DNA of 64,000 nt. Source: Chloroflexota bacterium. Its GTDB lineage: Bacteria; Chloroflexota; Anaerolineae; B4-G1; DUEL01. Under the pieces are notes generated by a model that saw nothing but the letters and a program-made list of their open reading frames with translations, made no database searches and was not told the origin of the DNA. Positions 27,527-36,069 of this stretch are shown here, piece by piece. Each line of letters begins with the position of its first letter. The first letter of the stretch is position 1. The position numbers were made by a program, and so were the translations under genes. The stretch is from NCBI GenBank assembly GCA_014874475.1, contig JADBJJ010000026.1:124001-188000 (forward strand). The letters are read 5' to 3'.

Positions 27527-27540
27527 GGGCCCCGGGGCCC
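27527..27540. other. Perfect GC palindrome between promoter and T-box
   Basis: GGGCCCCGGGGCCC is a perfect palindrome followed by GTTTTC, lying between the promoter and the T-box body. It could fold as a short hairpin or be a dyad binding site. Confidence 0.4.
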
Positions 27541-27584
27541 GTTTTCTGATTTCGCGGTTGTTTTGCACCTTTGACTTTCCGATT

Positions 27585-27884
27585 CTCTACTGGCTGCGAA
27601 CAGGAGCAGTAGGCCATCCCTTCAGCGAGTCGGGGACGGTGAAAGCCCGACACCTGGTGCCAAAGGGAGCACCGTAAAAGGCCGAACTCGCCTGGGAGCC
27701 GCGTCGGCGAACAGGATTTCCCCAGTAGTCGGCGACGGGTGGCCCCCGTTATCGGGCTGAGAGCGGGAGACGCACCGTTATCAGGCACGACGAGCGGGAG
27801 TGCCATTGGTCATAAAACGGCGTCTCCAACCAGGGTGGTACCGCGGAGCGTGCCCCTTCGTCCCTGGACGAAGGGGCTTTTTTT
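27585..27884 (+). ncRNA. T-box riboswitch leader (transcriptional, probably leucine-specific)
   Basis: The leader has the T-box hallmarks: an AGTAGG element near 27608, GGTGAAAGCCCG around 27635, the specifier region GAACTCGCCTGGGAG at 27684-27698, the T-box sequence AGGGTGGTACCGCG at 27833-27846, and an intrinsic terminator. The codon after GAA in the usual alignment is CTC (27687-27689), which would read leucine tRNA. Uncharged tRNA pairing with the T-box bulge would prevent the terminator and allow ilvE transcription. The specifier assignment is an inference from linear alignment and has not been folded. Confidence 0.85.
27852..27884 (+). terminator. T-box intrinsic terminator
   Basis: GCCCCTTCGTC pairs with GACGAAGGGGC around a four-base loop and is followed by seven T residues. 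It lies directly downstream of the T-box motif, as needed for mutually exclusive antiterminator folding. Confidence 0.9.
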
Positions 27885-27905
27885 GTTTTAGTTTAAGGAG
27901 GGGAA

Positions 27906-28835
27906 ATGGGCATCCAGCCAACATCGTATATCTGGCACAACGGGAGGTTGGTTCCGTGGGAAGAGGCGCGTGTGCATGTGATGACTCACGCCCTTCATTA
28001 TGGCTCCAGCGTGTTTGAGGGGATCCGTGCTTATGGAACCCCTCGGGGTCCAGCCATACTGGGCCTGCGACCTCACGTGAACCGCCTCTTCGCATCCTGC
28101 AAAATTTACCAGATGGCTATTCCGTACTCGCCAGAGGAGGTTGCCCAGGCTATCCTGAATACTGTTCGGGCCAACGGCCTGAGGGATTGTTACATCCGTC
28201 CTCTCGTCTTCCGGGGGATGGGGACGATGGCCCTGGACGGCCGCGAATGCCCCACCGAAGTTATCATCGCCGCACTGGAGATGGGGAAGTACCTGGGAGA
28301 AGAGGGCCTGCGCCAGGGAATTGATGTAATGGTTTCCTCCTGGCAACGGATGGCCCCCAACACCTTCCCGGCAATGGCCAAAATTGGCGGGCAGTACATC
28401 AACTCTCAATTGATCGCGATGGAGGCTCACGATCGGGGATTCGCTGAAGGATTGGCTCTCAGTACGGAGGGCTTCGTCAGTGAAGGGAGTGGGGAGAACA
28501 TTTTTGTCGTCAAAGACGGCGTTCTCTACACCCCGCCTTCCTACGCTTCCCTCCTGCCCGGCATCACGCGCGGGTTCGTCATCCAACTGGCCCGCGATAT
28601 GGGATACCCGGTGCGGGAGGAACCCGTTGCCCGGGAGATGCTGTATTGGGCGGACGAGATTTTCTTGACCGGGACCGCGGCGGAGATTACCCCTGTCCGA
28701 AGTGTGGATGGGATTCTGGTTGGAGACGGTCAGCGAGGTCCGGTGACGACCCGTATACAGGAAGAGTTCTTTGGGATCGTGACCGGCCAGAAAGAAGACC
28801 GCTTCGGCTGGCTGACGTTCGTGGAGGACCGATGA
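27906..28835 (+). CDS. ilvE: Branched-chain amino acid aminotransferase
   Basis: This 309-residue PLP enzyme (fold type IV) makes the last step of leucine, isoleucine and valine synthesis or the first of their breakdown. It shows the IlvE start WHNGRLVPWEEARVHVM, HYGSSVFEGIRAY, the catalytic Lys in AKIGGQYINSQL and the TGTAAEITPV loop near the end. GGAGGGG precedes the ATG. Expression is controlled by the T-box leader, so it should respond to leucine-tRNA charging. It overlaps the next gene by four bases (ATGA). Confidence 0.95.
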   Translation: MGIQPTSYIWHNGRLVPWEEARVHVMTHALHYGSSVFEGIRAYGTPRGPAILGLRPHVNRLFASCKIYQMAIPYSPEEVAQAILNTVRANGLRDCYIRPLVFRGMGTMALDGRECPTEVIIAALEMGKYLGEEGLRQGIDVMVSSWQRMAPNTFPAMAKIGGQYINSQLIAMEAHDRGFAEGLALSTEGFVSEGSGENIFVVKDGVLYTPPSYASLLPGITRGFVIQLARDMGYPVREEPVAREMLYWADEIFLTGTAAEITPVRSVDGILVGDGQRGPVTTRIQEEFFGIVTGQKEDRFGWLTFVEDR

Positions 28836-29731
28836 ACATCGTAGAACTGGCGCCGGGCATCTTCCACCTCCAGGGTGGCTCCAATATGGGGCTTGTCGTC
28901 CGGGAGGGGAGAGGGTTGCTGATAGATGCCGGTCTGGACGAGGACGCGGCGCGGCGGGCCCTTCGCTTCGCCGAAAGGGAGGGCGTCCAACTGGAGGCTG
29001 TATTCCTCACCCACGCCCATGCTGACCACCACGGCGGCGCCTATTTCCTCCAGCGGCGGCTGGGGGTCCCGCTCTACGCGCCGGCCCTGGAGGCCGCTAT
29101 GATGGAGCATCCCATCATAGAGCCGCTGTTTCTTTTCGGCGGCGCAGCGCCCATTCGGGAACTGCGCCAGAAGTTCACAATGGCCCAACCCTGCCAGATC
29201 GCCCGCGTCGTGGACGCGGGTCCCCTGGAGGTGGGGCCGTTCCGGGTGGAAGTGGTGCCGCTGCCAGGCCACGCCCTCAACCAGATGGGTGTCGCCGTGG
29301 ACGACGTCCTCTTCTGCGCCGATGCCGTCTTCCCGGCGGAGACGCTGGAGAAGCACAAACTCATTTTCTGCGCCGATATGGACGCCGCACAGGAGACGCT
29401 GGAACGGCTCCCGGAGATGCTGTATGCCCGCTTTGCCCCCGGCCACGGCCCGGCTTATGCCACGGGAGAGGAAATCACCGCCATCTGTCGGGCCAACCGC
29501 GAGCGCCTGGAGCAGATACGGGAGCGGGTTCTGGCGGCTTTGACCGAACCGGCAGACACGGATACCATCATCCGCCGGGTGGCCGACTCATTCGGCCTAC
29601 AGGTGACAACGGCTACGGCCTTCTTCCTTGCCCGCGTCACCGTCCTGGCTGCCCTCTCCTCGTTGGAGCGGGCAGGGGAGGCGAGGGCGGCAGTGGAGGG
29701 GAACCGACTGATGTGGCAAAAGGCCGTGTAG
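28832..29731 (+). CDS. MBL-fold metallo-hydrolase
   Basis: The 299-residue product has the metallo-beta-lactamase fold with the THAHADHHGG zinc motif at about residues 55-64, a later LPGHALNQMG His, a CADAVF Asp and a PGHGPAY His, giving a full set for a binuclear site. The last 70 residues look helical and may form a winged helix. The ATG overlaps the ilvE stop codon, so it belongs to the T-box-controlled transcript. Whether it acts in branched-chain metabolism is unknown; glyoxalase-II-like thioester hydrolysis is one option. Confidence 0.85.
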   Translation: MNIVELAPGIFHLQGGSNMGLVVREGRGLLIDAGLDEDAARRALRFAEREGVQLEAVFLTHAHADHHGGAYFLQRRLGVPLYAPALEAAMMEHPIIEPLFLFGGAAPIRELRQKFTMAQPCQIARVVDAGPLEVGPFRVEVVPLPGHALNQMGVAVDDVLFCADAVFPAETLEKHKLIFCADMDAAQETLERLPEMLYARFAPGHGPAYATGEEITAICRANRERLEQIRERVLAALTEPADTDTIIRRVADSFGLQVTTATAFFLARVTVLAALSSLERAGEARAAVEGNRLMWQKAV

Positions 29732-29763
29732 CCCATCGTTATTATCCGCGTCTCAATTCCCGG

Positions 29764-30007
29764 GACGCAGACGGGTACAGAAATACGTCCGTGTTCATCC
29801 GCGTTCATCCGCGTTTATCCGCGTCCTAAAGTAGGAGAACATACCCGACCCATACATCCTGCGAGAGATAGAGCCGAAATGGCAGAAAAAGACGCAGACG
29901 AGCACAGAAATACATCTGTGTTCATCCGCGTTTATCCGCGGCCTAAAGGAGGAGAACATGCCCGACCCATACATCCCTCAACAGATAGAGCCGAAATGGC
30001 AGAAAAA
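29764..30007 (+). repeat. Tandem duplication covering the leuS leader and first codons
   Basis: Two copies, 29764-29890 and 29891-30007, share the GACGCAGACG start, an AGAAATAC segment, TTCATCCGCG units, CCTAAAG(T/G)AGGAGAACAT and the coding stretch GAGCCGAAATGGCAGAAAAA. The first copy has one extra 10-base TTCATCCGCG unit and an ATA where leuS has its ATG, so the decoy start is destroyed. Confidence 0.9.
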
Positions 30008-32753
30008 ATGGGAAGAAGACCGCCTTTATCGTTCCGTCATTGACCCGAGCAAGCCCAAACACTACGCGCTGACTATGCTGCCGTACCCCAGTGGGGACCT
30101 GCATATCGGCCACTGGTACGCTATGGCCCCCTCGGACGTCCGCGCCCGCTACATGCGCATGCGCGGCTACAATGTCCTTTTCCCGATGGGCTTTGATGCC
30201 TTCGGCCTCCCCGCCGAGAACGCCGCCATTGAGCGCGGGATCCATCCCTACCAGTGGACGATGTCCAACATTGAAAGGATGCGCCGTCAACTGCGCAGTA
30301 TGGGCGCAATGTTTGACTGGGAGCGGGAGGCCGTCACCTGCTTGCCCGGCTACTACCGCTGGACTCAGTGGTTCTTCCGCAAGATGTACGATATGGGCCT
30401 GGCCTACCGCAAGAAGTCTCAGGTGGACTTCTGCCCCAAATGCAACACCACCCTGGCCCGGGAGCAGGTCTGGGGGCCGGAGCGGGTCTGCGAGCGCTGC
30501 GGCACGCCCGTCATCAAGAAAGAACTGGAGCAGTGGTTCTGGCGCATCACCGCTTACGCCGAGGAACTGCTGGACTTCTCCAAAATTGACTGGCCCGAGC
30601 GGGTGGTCGCGATGCAGACCAACTGGATCGGCAAGAGTATCGGGGCCCACGTCACCTTCCGGACCGAGCGCGGAGACCCGCTGGTCGTCTTCACCACCCG
30701 CCCGGATACCCTCTGGGGCGCCACCTTTATGGTACTGGCCCCGGAGCATCCGCTGGTAGATGAACTGACCACGCCCGAGTACCAGGAGGCCGTGGAAGAA
30801 TATAAGTACTTCGCCGCCCGTCAGAGCGAGATTGACCGTCTCTCCACCGAGAAGGAGAAGACCGGCCTCTTCATCGGCGCGTACGCGGTCAACCCGGTCA
30901 ACAACAAGCGGATCCCCATCTGGATTTCCGACTACGTCCTGATGAGTTACGGGACGGGGGCCATCATGGCCGTCCCGGCCCACGACGACCGGGATTTCGC
31001 CTTCGCGCTCAAATTCGGCCTGCCGGTCATCCCGGTCATTGACCATCCCGAAGAGGTTCGGCGCTCCTTCGTTCGCGCCGATGCGGTGAAGGAGGGCTTC
31101 GGCGAAGCGCTGGCAGAGACCGGTTTCTCCTGGGAATCGCAGGAAGGAGGCCTGCTGGTCGCTTTTGATCGCGCCCAGGAGGACCGCTACATCGCCCTGG
31201 CCCAGGAATACGTCCGGCCGGGGGCCTGGGTGGAGGTCGTCGGCGGCCCCTGGCTCTTCGTTTTCGCGGACGGTGTGCTCTCGGTGTCCTCTCTGGAGGA
31301 CGAGCAGTGGATCCTGGAGCGCTGCCGAAGCCTGGACCCCTCGGCCCAGGAGTGCCGGACCGTTGCGGAGATGCTCTGGCGCATCCCGTCCTACCGGGAC
31401 GTCCTCTTCCACGTCCGCTACGGGCCGATGATCAACTCCGACCTGCTGACGGGCACCCCAGGCAACGTTGCAGTCCAGAGGACGACAGAGTGGCTGACGG
31501 AGCGCGGGATCGGCGAATTCGCCGTCAACTACAAACTGCGGGATTGGTGCATCAGCCGCCAGCGATACTGGGGCGCGCCCATCCCCATTATCTACTGCGA
31601 CCGCTGCGGCATCGTGCCCGTCCCCTACGAAGACCTGCCGGTCCTGCTGCCCACCGACGCCGTCATCCCGCCCACAGGGGAGAACGCCCTGAAGTACCAC
31701 GAGGGCTTCCTGCATACCACCTGCCCCCAGTGCGGCGGCCCCGCCACCCGCGAGACCGACACTATGGACACCTTCGTCTGCTCGTCCTGGTACCAGTACG
31801 CCTACCTGAGCCCGTACTACAAAGAGGGCGAGCCGGCCCATGCTGACTCTATTCCCTTTGACCCCGCGGAGAAGTACTGGCTGCCGGTGGACGTCTATAC
31901 GGGCGGGGTGGAGCACGCTACCATGCACCTTATCTACACCCGGTTCTTCACCAAAGTGATGCGGGATATGGGGCTGGTGGACTTTGACGAGCCGATGATC
32001 GTCCTGCGCAACCAGGGCGTCATCTTGGGCGCGGATGGGGAGAAGATGTCCAAGAGCCGGGGGAACGTGGTGGCGCCGGACGACCTGGTGGAGCGGTACG
32101 GGGCGGATACGGTGCGGGGTTACCTGATGTTCGGCTGGCGCTGGGAGCAGGGCGGGCCCTGGGATCCGATGGGGATTGAGGGCGTCTACCGATGGCTCCA
32201 CCGGGTGTGGAATCTGGTGCTGGAGTCGGGGAGCGGCAGAGCCGGCGGCCAGCCTGCGCCGCAAGAGATCGCCGACCTGCGCCGCTGGACCCACCGGACC
32301 ATTCAGCGGGTGACGGAGGACCTGGAGAATTTCAACTTCAACACGGTCATCTCCGGACTGATGGAGTTCACCAACGCGCTCCAGAAGGCGAAAGAGACGG
32401 CAGTCTGGGGGACGGAAGCATGGGAGGAGGCGATCCAAACGCTGATGCTCCTGCTGGCCCCCTGCTGCCCGCACATCGCCGAAGAGTTGTGGGTACGGAC
32501 CGGCCGGCCCTATAGCGTCCATCTGCAGTCCTGGCCTCAGTACGACCCGACCCTGCTGGTGGAGGAGGTGGTGACGCTGGTGGTGCAGGTGAACGGGAAG
32601 GTACGGGCCCGGCTGGAGGTCCCGGCGGACATCGCCGAGGAGGCCGCGCGGGAGACCGCGCTGACCCATCCCAACGTGCAGAAGTACATCGCGGGGAAGG
32701 AAATTCGGCAGGTGGTCTACGTGCCGGGGCGGCTGGTCAACATTGTGGTGTAG
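29958..32753 (+). CDS. leuS: Leucyl-tRNA synthetase
   Basis: This 931-residue class I synthetase charges tRNA-Leu. The catalytic core has GDLHIGHWYAM (the HIGH motif) at about 50-60 and KMSKSRGN near 697. A zinc-binding-like segment (CPKC...CERC) lies near 160-180. The editing domain begins at TRPDTLWGATF. Between VIDHPEEV (about 362) and MINSDLLTGT (about 490), where bacterial LeuRS normally has a short DGxGxMINS link, there is an insertion of roughly 120 residues. AGGAGGAG lies 4 bases before the ATG. The leader contains a decayed duplicate of the gene start and no T-box motif. Confidence 0.96.
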   Translation: MPDPYIPQQIEPKWQKKWEEDRLYRSVIDPSKPKHYALTMLPYPSGDLHIGHWYAMAPSDVRARYMRMRGYNVLFPMGFDAFGLPAENAAIERGIHPYQWTMSNIERMRRQLRSMGAMFDWEREAVTCLPGYYRWTQWFFRKMYDMGLAYRKKSQVDFCPKCNTTLAREQVWGPERVCERCGTPVIKKELEQWFWRITAYAEELLDFSKIDWPERVVAMQTNWIGKSIGAHVTFRTERGDPLVVFTTRPDTLWGATFMVLAPEHPLVDELTTPEYQEAVEEYKYFAARQSEIDRLSTEKEKTGLFIGAYAVNPVNNKRIPIWISDYVLMSYGTGAIMAVPAHDDRDFAFALKFGLPVIPVIDHPEEVRRSFVRADAVKEGFGEALAETGFSWESQEGGLLVAFDRAQEDRYIALAQEYVRPGAWVEVVGGPWLFVFADGVLSVSSLEDEQWILERCRSLDPSAQECRTVAEMLWRIPSYRDVLFHVRYGPMINSDLLTGTPGNVAVQRTTEWLTERGIGEFAVNYKLRDWCISRQRYWGAPIPIIYCDRCGIVPVPYEDLPVLLPTDAVIPPTGENALKYHEGFLHTTCPQCGGPATRETDTMDTFVCSSWYQYAYLSPYYKEGEPAHADSIPFDPAEKYWLPVDVYTGGVEHATMHLIYTRFFTKVMRDMGLVDFDEPMIVLRNQGVILGADGEKMSKSRGNVVAPDDLVERYGADTVRGYLMFGWRWEQGGPWDPMGIEGVYRWLHRVWNLVLESGSGRAGGQPAPQEIADLRRWTHRTIQRVTEDLENFNFNTVISGLMEFTNALQKAKETAVWGTEAWEEAIQTLMLLLAPCCPHIAEELWVRTGRPYSVHLQSWPQYDPTLLVEEVVTLVVQVNGKVRARLEVPADIAEEAARETALTHPNVQKYIAGKEIRQVVYVPGRLVNIVV

Positions 32754-32790
32754 GCAGCAGGACAACTGTGAGCCATCCTGTTGCTTTGGG

Positions 32791-32833
32791 CGTGCCAGGC
32801 ACTTTCTGGAGTGCCTGGCACGTTTTTGTTTTT
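32791..32833 (+). terminator. leuS intrinsic terminator
   Basis: CGTGCCAGGCACT pairs perfectly with AGTGCCTGGCACG around a six-base loop, followed by TTTTTGTTTTT. It ends at the stop codon of the convergent minus-strand gene. Confidence 0.93.
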
Positions 32834-33788
32834 ACTCCATCGTCCCGAAGCGGGTGAGGGCCACTGCGCCCAACCCCACGCAGGTGACCAAGAAGCCGCC
32901 GATCCAGCCCACGCAGGGGATGAGCCCCAGCAGGTCGCTCAGCAGGGTCAGGAGCCCCGCCCCCAGCGCGGCGGTCCAGAACGGCGCGACGGTCCGGGAT
33001 GTGAAGGTCGGCATCAGCCGCTCGCCGATGGTGATGCCAATCGCCAGCCAGCCGAAGAGGATGGCGACCACCAGGGCAACTGCGGCCGCGATCCCCACTG
33101 GCGAAAGGCAGATGGTGATAACAAGCCCGATGATGAGCAGGACGCCGACGACCAGCGTCAGCAGGCCCATACCGAAGGCGGGAAGGGGCCGCTCCAGCGC
33201 GCTCCGTCCGACCCGCGCCGCCGCCCGGGGCCACAGCAGTGCCACCAGCCCGGCCAGTCCGGCCATCACCACCGCCCGCAGGAGAATCTCCACCCCTCGC
33301 ATGGCGACCTGGAACATCAGTGCGGGCAGCCCGTCTGAAGGGAAGTACGGGTAGGTGGGAATCGCTACCCACCCCCAGCGCCACCAGGACCATTGTTGGG
33401 GGTTCACCACCTGCTGACCGCGCACCTGGGCGCCCTCTTCCCGCTCCATTACGCCTCCGAAGGCCATCACTCCGCCGTCCACCCGGGCCGTCCTGCGCAG
33501 GAGAACGTTGCCACCGAAAGCAACCACATCCCGCTCCACAGTACCGGCGATGTCCACGTCGCCGCCCCAGGCCACCACACTGCCCTCCACAGTACTGGTG
33601 GCCTCTATCCATACGTCGCCCCCGAAGACGACCAGGTCGCCATCCAGTGTCTGACCGCTCTGGAGGGTGACATCTTGCCCGAAAACGACCTGGCCCGGCG
33701 GCTGCCCGTCTGAAGCGAAGGCCGGAGTGGCCATCGCCAGGATCGTCATAACGACCAGAAGGGCTGGCAAAATGCGTGTGAACCGCAT
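32832..33788 (-). CDS. Bactofilin-like polymer-forming membrane protein
   Basis: This 318-residue protein has a signal peptide (about 1-26, ending near FAS). A right-handed beta-repeat segment of short hexapeptide-like turns follows (DGDLVVFGGDVWI, GSVVAWGGDVDI, RDVVAFGGNVLL), as in bactofilin-like polymer-forming proteins. After residue 165 come about four transmembrane helices. The ATG at 33788 has GGGAGG 6 bases upstream. It is the last gene of the sigma-factor unit. An envelope scaffold or stress-response role is inferred from location and fold. Confidence 0.7.
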   Translation of the reverse strand: MRFTRILPALLVVMTILAMATPAFASDGQPPGQVVFGQDVTLQSGQTLDGDLVVFGGDVWIEATSTVEGSVVAWGGDVDIAGTVERDVVAFGGNVLLRRTARVDGGVMAFGGVMEREEGAQVRGQQVVNPQQWSWWRWGWVAIPTYPYFPSDGLPALMFQVAMRGVEILLRAVVMAGLAGLVALLWPRAAARVGRSALERPLPAFGMGLLTLVVGVLLIIGLVITICLSPVGIAAAVALVVAILFGWLAIGITIGERLMPTFTSRTVAPFWTAALGAGLLTLLSDLLGLIPCVGWIGGFLVTCVGLGAVALTRFGTME

Positions 33789-33847
33789 AGGAAACCTCCC
33801 CAAGATTGAGATTTGTCGGGAGAGGGCAGCCACGAGAGATGCCCCTA

Positions 33848-34726
33848 TCATTCCGATTCCAGTATCACGCCCCCGACCCCGGCGGTGAGGGTAACATCCA
33901 GGGTCGTACCAACCTGCCCGTAGGCTTCATTGAGATACGCGCCCCCGGAGAGCCGCCAGTTGCCACTCGTCGTCACATTGCTCAGGCCGCCCTCCACCGC
34001 AATCTGCACCCCTACATCTGAGGGGAACCGGAGCGTTAGAGCCCCCACGCCGGCGGTCACCTTGACCCGGGCGGAATCGGTCCAGGGGCCCCTGAAATCC
34101 AAGGTCAGGTTGCCGACTCCGCCTTCTACCTGGACGTTCCGGGGGCGGGCGTAGCCGATGCCCCGGACCTCCATGTTGGCTGCCCCAGCGCGGAGCAGAA
34201 ATCGCTCCATCGGGACGGCATTGGGTACGTCCCAGCGCACAATCATATCCGAGGCGCCGGTCTCCAGGGAGAGATGGGTCAGTGCCAGGCCGCCCAGGTC
34301 CAGTTGCCCCTTTGTGGCACCGACCTGCAGTTTCAGGTTCATCGGCACGCGGGGGGCCAGGGCGAGGTCCCACTCATTCTCTGCCCCGGGGCCAGGTATA
34401 CCCCGGATATCCGGCTGGGCGACCTTCAGGACTCCGTCTTTCCAGGTTACTTCGGGCTTCCAGGCCGGGACATTGGTTCGGAAGAGGCCAGAGAAGAGCA
34501 GGTCCGGCTCTCCGGCTGTCAGCGTCAGTTCGCCTATGCCCAGGATGATTTCCACCTGGGCGGCCGTCGTGCCCTCCAGGGGAATCTCTTCCCGGTACTC
34601 CTGTATCGGCCCGACCTCCAGAGTAGGCACGCCGGGCAGGGAGATACGGGGAACGGTGATGGTGCATGCCAGACTGCTCAGCACCAAGAACAGAACAGGC
34701 CAGATATATGTGGTTTTGCGCATCAT
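33848..34726 (-). CDS. Toast-rack/DUF4097-like lipoprotein
   Basis: This 292-residue protein starts with a lipoprotein signal (LVLSSLAC lipobox) and consists almost wholly of short beta repeats with G-A-N/S turns (GAANMEVRGIG, GGVGNLTLDF, AGVGALTLRF). This is the pattern of toast-rack or DUF4097/LiaF-like domains found with envelope-stress systems. It follows the anti-sigma gene by 23 bases. Two in-frame ATG codons begin it (MM). Function is unknown; a surface sensor or effector of the ECF system is plausible. Confidence 0.72.
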   Translation of the reverse strand: MMRKTTYIWPVLFLVLSSLACTITVPRISLPGVPTLEVGPIQEYREEIPLEGTTAAQVEIILGIGELTLTAGEPDLLFSGLFRTNVPAWKPEVTWKDGVLKVAQPDIRGIPGPGAENEWDLALAPRVPMNLKLQVGATKGQLDLGGLALTHLSLETGASDMIVRWDVPNAVPMERFLLRAGAANMEVRGIGYARPRNVQVEGGVGNLTLDFRGPWTDSARVKVTAGVGALTLRFPSDVGVQIAVEGGLSNVTTSGNWRLSGGAYLNEAYGQVGTTLDVTLTAGVGGVILESE

Positions 34727-34749
34727 CCCTCCTTATCGCACTTCACGTT

Positions 34750-35283
34750 TTACGAAGAAACTGGCTGCCAGCGGCGAAGCAGTCCCCACCACAGACTACC
34801 CAGCAGGAGCGCTGTCACCAGGCTGCAGAGGGCCAGGGGTAGGGTCTGGATGACCAGCGCGCCCGTCAGCAGGCCCAGGGAGTTCAGAAATAGGCGGGCC
34901 GCCCCGAGGAGATGCTCCAGCAGGACACTCCCACTGTGAGAGAGTGCCACCAGGAAGCCTGCCCATCCGGGCAATGCCCGGAGAACCGGAAGGAACCCGA
35001 TGAAGAGGACAAGGGCAGATCCCGCCAGCGCCAGACTGCCGAAGAAAGCGCGCTGCCGGGCCCGGCGCCGGTCCACCTGTGCCATCACCCGCCCGACAAA
35101 CCCCGGCGGTGGGGAGAGGATCGGCGCGCCGCTCAGGACTTCCTCCGCGGCTTGCAGTCGCTCCCATTGGGCCCGACAGGGGTCGCAGACTTTCAGGTGA
35201 GCCTTCAGGATGCCCCATTCTTCGTCCGGCAGTTCACCGTCCAGTGCCCTCATCATTCGTTCCAGAGTCTCTTTACACTCCAT
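34750..35283 (-). CDS. Anti-sigma factor with zinc-finger domain
   Basis: The 177-residue product begins with a putative zf-HC2 anti-sigma domain (ECKETL, then HLKVCDPC, HxxxCxxC) that would bind and hold the ECF sigma factor encoded just upstream. Two or three hydrophobic segments in residues 85-170 place the rest in the membrane, so it could sense envelope signals. Only 6 bases separate it from the sigma gene. Confidence 0.85.
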   Translation of the reverse strand: MECKETLERMMRALDGELPDEEWGILKAHLKVCDPCRAQWERLQAAEEVLSGAPILSPPPGFVGRVMAQVDRRRARQRAFFGSLALAGSALVLFIGFLPVLRALPGWAGFLVALSHSGSVLLEHLLGAARLFLNSLGLLTGALVIQTLPLALCSLVTALLLGSLWWGLLRRWQPVSS

Positions 35284-35289
35284 ATTTCC

Positions 35290-35859
35290 CTACTCCTTAC
35301 TTCCCGCACTCTGTTCCCTATCCCGACTTCCTTCCTCCCCCAGCATCTGGGCCAGCGCCAGACGGGCGCGGTGGAGTCGGGATTTCACCGCACTGACCGT
35401 TGTCCCCAGAATCTGGGCCATCTCTTCGTAGGAGCAATCGTACCAGTACCGCAGGGTTACCGCCGCCCGGTCCTCGGCGGGGAGGCGCAGCAGCAATCGC
35501 TGAATTCGCTCCCGGGTTTCCCAGGCGATGACCGCATCGTCGGAGTTTGCGCCGATTTTTCCGACGGGAAGTTCGTCATCCAGTGCCAGAACGGGCCGAC
35601 GGCGGCGGATGCGGTCCACACAGTAGTGGGCTGTGATGGCCAGCAACCAGTTCCGGAAAGGACGGACGGGGTCATACTGGCTCAGGTTGCGAAAGGCCCG
35701 CAGAAAGGTCTCCTGAGCCGCATCCTCCGCTTCCATCCGTTCTCCCAGCATCCGGTAGGCCAGGTTATATACCGGCGTCTGGTAGAGATGGACCAGATGG
35801 GCGAAGGCATCCACGTCTCCCTTTTGGGCTTGCTGGATCCAGGTCGCTTCGTCTATCAT
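35290..35859 (-). CDS. ECF-type RNA polymerase sigma factor
   Basis: This 189-residue sigma-70 factor has region 2 (FAHLVHLYQTPVYNLAYRMLG...AEDAAQETFLRAF, about 19-58) and region 4 with a helix-turn-helix (LPAEDRAAVTLRYW...SYEEMAQILGTTVSAVKSRLHRAR, about 124-170). It directs RNA polymerase to its own regulon, which usually includes its own operon. A TATAAT lies only about 14 bases before the ATG. Genes in order are sigma, anti-sigma, toast-rack lipoprotein, bactofilin-like protein. Confidence 0.93.
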   Translation of the reverse strand: MIDEATWIQQAQKGDVDAFAHLVHLYQTPVYNLAYRMLGERMEAEDAAQETFLRAFRNLSQYDPVRPFRNWLLAITAHYCVDRIRRRRPVLALDDELPVGKIGANSDDAVIAWETRERIQRLLLRLPAEDRAAVTLRYWYDCSYEEMAQILGTTVSAVKSRLHRARLALAQMLGEEGSRDREQSAGSKE

Positions 35860-35872
35860 TGGCTTCCACTTA

Positions 35873-35878
35873 ATTATA
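35873..35878 (-). promoter_or_regulatory. -10 element for the sigma-factor operon
   Basis: A TATAAT reads toward the sigma gene, 14 bases before the ATG. No good -35 box was seen. The short distance suggests a very short leader. Confidence 0.4.
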
Positions 35879-35909
35879 CGTCAGATATGGCGAAAAGTTG
35901 CGGACGGTT

Positions 35910-35965
35910 GCTTCTCTCTCCCCCTCTCTCCCTCTCTGCGACCCCAGGGGGAATGGGGATAAAAG
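35910..35965. repeat. CT-rich intergenic repeat copy
   Basis: A run of CTCTCCCCCTCTCTCCCTCT followed by AGGGGGAATGGGGATAAAAG forms purine/pyrimidine-biased complementary halves. Similar blocks occur at about 39594-39655 and 63620-63675. Confidence 0.4.
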
Positions 35966-36023
35966 GGGATATTTTGGACGGGCGCTTCGCCTGCCACCCG
36001 CTGCAAAACCCCCATCAACCCAC

Positions 36024-36051
36024 TTGACAAGACCCGGTTCTTGAGTACACT
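36024..36051 (+). promoter_or_regulatory. Promoter for the ammonium-transporter-like gene
   Basis: A perfect TTGACA and TACACT are separated by 16 bases, ending 18 bases before the ATG at 36070. Confidence 0.7.
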
Positions 36052-36069
36052 TTGAACACGTCAAGAACT

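Noticed and set aside
29943-32765. Long minus-strand frame opposite leuS
   Set aside because: leuS is certain on the plus strand; the antisense frame lacks domains and a plausible start.
32791-32833. Possible small RNA between leuS and the bactofilin-like gene
   Set aside because: The structure is a standard intrinsic terminator with a U-tract directly after leuS.
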